Source: Parasponia andersonii
Lineage: Eukaryota > Streptophyta > Magnoliopsida > Rosales > Cannabaceae
Assembly (NCBI GenBank): GCA_002914805.1
Contig: JXTB01000238.1
Span: 575,296 to 639,295 of the forward strand
Direction of reading: 5' to 3'
DNA: 64,000 nucleotides
The notes under the pieces: model-generated
Told to the model about the DNA's origin: nothing
The model's database searches: none
Seen by the model: the letters and a program-made list of their open reading frames with translations, nothing else
Part shown: one piece after another, positions 59,487-64,000 of the stretch
How the letters are laid out: each line of letters starts with the position of its first letter
Numbering within the stretch: the stretch's first letter is position 1
Program-made: the position numbers and the translations under genes

Positions 59487-59562
59487 CAACATTCGCGAGA
59501 ATCATAAAGATGATAAAGATGGGTAGGACAAGATTAACATTTTCAGGAGCTTTGGTCGACTC
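59487..59562 (-). pseudogene. Defensin-like relic 1, exon 1 (signal peptide, start lost)
   Basis: The minus strand reads TKAPENVNLVLPIFIIFMIL, then ANV and a splice donor G|GTAAGC (59486-59481). It is the paralogue of the signal-peptide exon at 62820-62892 (TKAPNYVNLLAIFTIFMLLP, then NVG|GTGAGC), with the same splice phase. Where gene 2 has ATG GCG ACC, this copy has GAG TCG ACC, and the bases before it are deleted, so the start codon is gone. The 5' leader (AAAGTTAAAGGGATGAATTT) is still similar to that of gene 2. A TATA run lies at 59667-59677, about 105-115 bp upstream. Exon 2 is at 38823-38967. Confidence 0.75.
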
Positions 59563-59666
59563 TCTCAAGCTACTCAAAGTTAAAGGGATGAATTTCCACT
59601 CTGAGAACAAAAGAAATTAAGGAATAACTAAATCGTACTGTACGCAAATGTAATGCGTACAAAGTT

Positions 59667-59677
59667 TATATATATAT
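59667..59677 (-). promoter_or_regulatory. TATA box of defensin-like relic 1
   Basis: The minus strand reads CATATATATATAAACTTTG. Its place, about 110 bp before the lost ATG, suits a core promoter with an 80-bp leader. This position in gene 2 is where an LTR is inserted. Confidence 0.5.
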
Positions 59678-59689
59678 GTAGTCATGATT

Positions 59690-60902
59690 CTCATGAAGCA
59701 TCCCAATATTTCATTTTAAAATTCACATATACATGTATATAGACATGAAAGGGCACATCATGTGTAGACTGTAGACTAGTCAAAATTTAATAATTTTAAC
59801 CACTAATTTGTATTGGAATTATTTACTTTTCATTTTAAAATTTCTAATAATTTCCCTCCAATTAATTTAAGACGTTGTCTGTCTATTTTTACGTCTCAGC
59901 CTTTTTTTTTTTTTTATCCAACAGAATAATTCTCCGTTAATTAAAATATTCTTCCTACTTACTAGCGTTAACGGAGCTTAATTCCGCCGTTAATTAATCG
60001 TAGCTTTATTTATCCATATATATATGTACTCTTTTCTCCCCCTTCTTGAGAATAAAGTATTATACTCGATCATCTACACGAAGAGACAAAAACTTCATGC
60101 TACCATAAATTCTAACCCTTTTAACTTTTCGTACGGAATTAATACTTTAATTTGGAAATAAAGCGTAGGTCAGTAAGAAATAAAGCTCAGAAACAACAAT
60201 ATTATCCCATAAAATAATTATTTTTTTGGGTGCTAAGAACATTTTATCGGGGAACTGATTTGATCAAGTGTCTCTTATAGTGAAAGGAGAAAAACAAAAT
60301 TAAAGATCAGAGGAAATTAGGCTGGGCAACAATTTGTTAGATCAATTTTTATTTCGGTTTTTCCGTTTTTTTTTTTTCATTTTTTAAAGCAGTTTTATTG
60401 TAAATTAAGTTCCAAATTTGTTCCTAATTTTTCCCAAATTGATTGAGATTTGCCCACTAATTTGAAGGGTATTTTTGGTACAAAATTACAATACTTCTAA
60501 ATATATATAGTTAACTTCTTTAATTATGACAAAATTTGAATTTTAGAGGTGCAATTTTTAAAAGAATCCAATTTTCAATGTCAACGTGTCTCTTAACGTC
60601 TTTTTTTTTTTTTTAAAAATAACTGTTCCCACATGTAAACCATTTCCAATTATATACAGGTACTAACGTAATCTCGTAAAAATTAGTGCAAGTATTTTTT
60701 ATTTCATATAAATAAAAAATAGAACGAAAAAAGTTGTTTAAACACAAATTATTGCTGCAATTATTTTAAGTTGTGTCGTGATGTATTTGCTGGCAAAATA
60801 GGGAATACATCAAGTAATGAAGTTTTAGCGCTGCCCCATTTTTCAAAATAAGAGAAAAAGGAGGCAATTTTTTAATTATTATTATTATTATAAGAAGATG
60901 TT
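59690..60902. other. Intergenic DNA between the two defensin-like copies
   Basis: AT-rich with several long A or T runs (59909-59923, 60368-60380, 60601-60614). No gene was seen. The end nearest 60902 should hold the 3' UTR of DEFL gene 2; AATAATAATAAT near 60890 could act as a weak polyadenylation signal. Confidence 0.5.
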
Positions 60903-62892
60903 TCAGCAATCTTTGCATACACGTCCCGCGGGCTTTTTAGCGTCAGATAAAAGTTCACACACTCCACAGATTGAACTTTCTTGTTTGCAATTTTTGTCAC
61001 AGCTATTTGCATTTATACAGACTCCCTTAAAGGTAGAGCTTAGGCGAGTACACCTTGCTTCACCATAGTGTCTGTGCCAACCAAGTGGCCCCATAGAGTT
61101 CCCTATACAAATTAATGTTACAAAGATAGTAAATTAATGCATGTATGTATGCCTTAGCTTATTTAATTAGCAGTAATAATAGATTTATATATGTAAGTTT
61201 AGGTCTCAAATTATAGCAAAACTAATTATTAGTTGTAATAACAAATGCGATATGCAAATAAATAAATAAAGAAAACTTATATATAAGAGACATACGCACT
61301 ATATATGCTACATAGCATGCACCTTATGCTAATGAAGAGATGCATGTGGAGTAGTATACACGCATATTATATTAAGAACAAGACAGTATTTCACAGCGCA
61401 AAATATGACATTCAGAAACATTTATTATTACTATTAAGACTAGGCCTTAAGTGTGAAATATTAAAACCAAACTATACGTTTCAAATTAACAGTTAAAATG
61501 ATTAATTTGGATAAAGTATTAGATTTCCAAACTCATGAGACTTCATAGAAACATATATATCCCCTATACATACATATATAGATATACGTGTATTTGTAAT
61601 TTAAGGAAAGTTTATACATACCAATTTTCAAAACTATATTTTCATAAATACCCATTTTTATTTTTATTTCATAAATACTCATTTTTATATCCTTTTCTAA
61701 GAAATGTAGACTGTCACTATTTTAAATATGGTATATATTTCGTGTATTAAATATATGTCATAGTCTGTATTTTATGAATAAAAATTATACTAAAAATTGG
61801 TACACATTTTAAAATATATAACATAAGTCAAATTTACAAATAAAAGTATAGACCGTATACCATTCATATTTTATATATGAAATGTGTAGTCCATGGATAA
61901 AATTTATATTGTAAATGTGGACCACACATATTTTGCATATAAAGTTTTAACTATAAAAATAGGTATTTTTGAAATAAAACTTTAAATGGCTATTTATGAA
62001 AATAAGTTTTAAAAACAGATATTAAACGTAAATTGCTCATGTGATTTTGTATGTAACCGGTTGACTATATTTTGCGCAGTAACCATGGCCTAGGAAAGTT
62101 TCGTACATATTTGTACAGATATATGCATATGTACATGAGAGGGTAAAATGTTAAAAAGGGGAATTTAGAGCCTCTGGTAAGCAAAGGAAAAAAAAAAAAA
62201 AAAAAAACTACCAAGATTATCTCTTTCCCGGAGGCCGTAATTAGGCTGAGTTGTGTAGTTTTGGAGGATAGTGTTAGTTTAGGCTGGTTTTCGGCAGTGT
62301 TTTTTTCCCTCTTACCAAAAGGGAAAAAGAAAGACTGACAAATTTGAAATAAAAAATATTCAGTTTCCACAATGAAGAAGATAACTATATAAAAGATAAA
62401 ATTGGAAGTAGAAATTTTCGTAAAACTCATAATATATAACTTCCTAATTGGTGTTTATAGAAGACCTTATTCGTAGAGCTACAAAAGCTAATGACTCCAT
62501 TACTTCCCTATGAATCTTTCCCCAAAATTAAAAAAAAAAAAACTCAATCTCATAAAATTTCATTCGCACACTCATAAAACTAAGTTTTAGACTTTAAGTT
62601 AGTAAAAAAACATTTTTCAAGTAACTGGCGCTATACTTTGCACAGTAGTCTAGTAAGATTTTCATATATAGATTTTAACATATATGAAAATATTTGTATT
62701 TTATATATTGGAAGGAAAAAATAAACGGATTATGATTATAAATATATATTATAGAAGTTGAAAGAGGGAGAAGAAATTTATTAAGATTAATAATGAGGAG
62801 GAAGTAAAGTTGTGCTCACCAACGTTCGGAAGAAGCATAAAGATGGTGAAGATGGCTAGAAGATTAACATAATTAGGAGCTTTGGTCGCCAT
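60903..62892 (-). CDS. Defensin-like (DEFL) secreted peptide, two exons, intact
   Basis: Exon 1 (62892-62820) encodes 24 residues: a short charged start and a hydrophobic signal core (VNLLAIFTIFMLLP). The donor is GTTG|GTGAGC. Exon 2 (61102-60903) follows acceptor TTTGTATAG and restores the frame (phase 1), giving a 90-residue precursor ending VCKDC. The likely mature part has the plant defensin signature: ARCTRLSSTFKGVC, then NSCDKNC (the CX3C of the helix) and ICGVC. It has eight cysteines, spaced 10, 5, 3, 6, 2, 13 and 2 residues apart. Canonical defensins end in CXCX3C; this one ends in CX2C and has an extra Cys two residues before the GxC cysteine. Such peptides are secreted and usually antimicrobial or signalling; here the function is inferred from the family only. 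The 1717-bp intron contains a MITE-like unit. Its paralogue is the relic at 38823/59562. An LTR sits 105 bp upstream of the ATG. Confidence 0.78.
61600..62035. mobile_element. MITE candidate inside the DEFL intron
   Basis: The left arm (about 61610-61690: AACTATATTTTCATAAATAC, CATTTTTATTTTTATTTCAT) and right arm (about 61950-62030: AAAATAGGTATTTTTGAAAT, GGCTATTTATGAAAATAAGT) are imperfect reverse complements. A 250-bp non-coding AT-rich middle separates them. The ends are not exact and no target duplication was identified. It lies wholly within the intron and would be removed by splicing. Confidence 0.5.
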
Positions 62893-62996
62893 TTATGATA
62901 TATTCTCTCTTTTTCTCACGTTACTTAAAAGTTAAAGGGATAAATTTACAATCGGAAAACATGCGAAAAATTGATGACTAATTGACTGGGACTCAT

Positions 62997-63997
62997 TGTT
63001 GGAGCAGTTTTTACACCAGTCGTCCACGTGTCATGAACTGCTGATGCTGGGTTCTCCAACTGTTCACGTGCCCTTGCTACTTCGCAAATCCCTGAATTCC
63101 GAGCGAGATCAGAGAGGCGGGGATGGCCACCTGCAAAGACTCTCCGATGCTTAAGTCAGTGGTTTTTCTTTGCGTTATTTTTTGGTAGCAAGGGAAAAAG
63201 GTGTATCAAATCAATTCACAAACTTATCTCTTTTTCGTGTTTTCTTCTTTTTTCTTCTGCTCTCCGATTGTCTTTTTTTTGTAAGTGCCCTTTTTTTGTG
63301 TTCTAGATAGCATGTTCTTTTCTTCGAAAGCGCAGCTTTCATATATGTAGTCCTCTGATCATCAACAGTGTTCTTCTCCACCTTTTGAAAAGTAAAAATA
63401 ATATATTCTTTAGTACCTTTCACTCCCGGATCTTAACACCATCATGGACCGAGATTTCTGTGACCTCTTCTGTACTACCGCGGCCTGATTTCCGTCGCCT
63501 CCTGTCGTTTCAATCCGTCAGGGGCGAGATTTGGGCACATCGCCGTTCTGTCAGGACGGCTTGTCCCTGCGCGCGCACCTACCCAGAAACGCATTAAATG
63601 CCCTGTCGGGGTCCGGAGCCGTGGGGCTGTCTTCCATTGCATTCAGTCTGAAGACCCTTGGGGCTTCTGTTCCCTGCGCCAGTTGAGGCGAGGGTCGGCG
63701 TTCCCAGACAGCAGACCCTCGGGGTCTCGGACCGCCAGCTGTCATGGACTTGGGGTCTGATGATCCTTGGGGCTTCCGTTCCCTGTGTCAGTTGAGACGA
63801 GGGTCGGCGTTCCCAGACAACAGACCCTTGGGGCCTCGGACCTCCAGCTGTCATGGACTTGAGGTCTGTCCGGTTGAGCCGTTTGGGGTCAGTGACGGAT
63901 TCCGCCTTAAACTCGGAAGACCCACATGCCGATGCCGGGATCACGTGCGATCCGCGTGACCCTTCTCACGGTTCGAGGCTCGAGAATGGGCCCCACA
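62997..63997 (-). repeat. LTR of a second Tat-related element, running off the window
   Basis: The left edge TGTTGGAGCAG and right edge GGGCCCCACA match the LTR edges of the Tat element at 27.5-38.8 kb. Long blocks are shared, such as CCACCTGCAAAGACTCTC and GATGCTTAAGTCAGTGG, and GGGGCGAGATTTGG later. The last three bases of the window (ACT) equal the first internal bases next to the left LTR of the other element. This is therefore most likely the 3' LTR of a minus-strand element continuing to the right. It is about 1.0 kb, longer than the 827-bp copies, partly through a 109-bp tandem duplication. A TATA-like CATATATG lies at 63340-63347. Confidence 0.8.
63657..63870. repeat. 109-bp tandem duplication in the LTR
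   Basis: CTTGGGGCTTCTGTTCCCTG (from 63657) recurs as CTTGGGGCTTCCGTTCCCTG (from 63766). It is followed in both copies by AGTTGAG(G/A)CGAGGGTCGGCG and GCCAGCTGTCATGGACTTG-like sequence. GC-rich, non-coding. Confidence 0.85.
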
Positions 63998-64000
63998 ACT

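Noticed and set aside
62065-62430. 121-codon minus-strand frame in the DEFL intron
   Set aside because: It owes its length to poly-A/T runs (poly-Phe) and has no start context or recognisable domain. It lies within the intron between two good splice sites.

Overview
This window is nuclear DNA from a flowering plant, most likely a eudicot; the species cannot be read from the sequence. The evidence is a seed oleosin gene, plant-type Ty1-copia and Ty3-gypsy retrotransposons primed by initiator-Met tRNA, GT-AG introns, and AT-rich intergenic DNA with (AT)n microsatellites. Most of the 64 kb is transposon. Only two non-transposon loci are supported: an intronless oleosin (16550-17002, +) and a tandem pair of defensin-like (DEFL) genes on the minus strand (38.8-62.9 kb). 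One DEFL copy looks intact and the other is a relic.

Layout. 1-4680: AT-rich DNA and an old, heavily decayed copia element. 4688-13947: a complete but dead copia element with two LTRs and target duplication TAGAG. 13953-20340: intergenic DNA with a hairpin MITE candidate and the oleosin. 20345-25100: a MITE-like unit, then a CACTA-like element with terminal CACTACAA, many sub-terminal GCGTCGGCAAAAG-type repeats and a non-coding interior. 27535-38790: a complete minus-strand Ty3-gypsy element of Tat type (dual RNase H, target duplication GGTGC), which carries tandem arrays and a spliced antisense gene downstream of pol. 38823-38967: the second exon of DEFL relic 1. 39318-58630: a Tekay-type chromovirus (target duplication TAATC) holding three further insertions: an LTR-bounded unit, probably a solo LTR, that contains the 573-base assembly gap (44052-46262); a complete minus-strand chromovirus (46861-52817); and a copia relic made of one LTR plus a GC-rich stub (53472-55725). 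59487-59562: the first (signal-peptide) exon of DEFL relic 1. 60903-62892: the intact two-exon DEFL gene 2. 62997-63997: an LTR related to those of the 27.5-38.8 kb Tat element, whose body lies beyond the right edge.

How the parts relate. The oleosin has a classic seed promoter (RY repeats, G-box, TATA) and would be expressed in maturing embryos. The two DEFL copies share signal-peptide exon, 5' leader and core exon, so they arose by tandem duplication. Copy 1 lost its start codon, has a 19.3-kb retrotransposon stack in its only intron and a Tat element 28 bp past its stop codon. Copy 2 keeps a full 90-residue reading frame, but a Tat LTR sits 105 bp upstream of its ATG, about where the TATA box of copy 1 lies, and in the orientation in which LTR read-out would transcribe the gene. 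The retrotransposon frames are all broken by stops and frameshifts, so none of these copies is autonomous. No tRNA, rRNA or CRISPR feature was seen.
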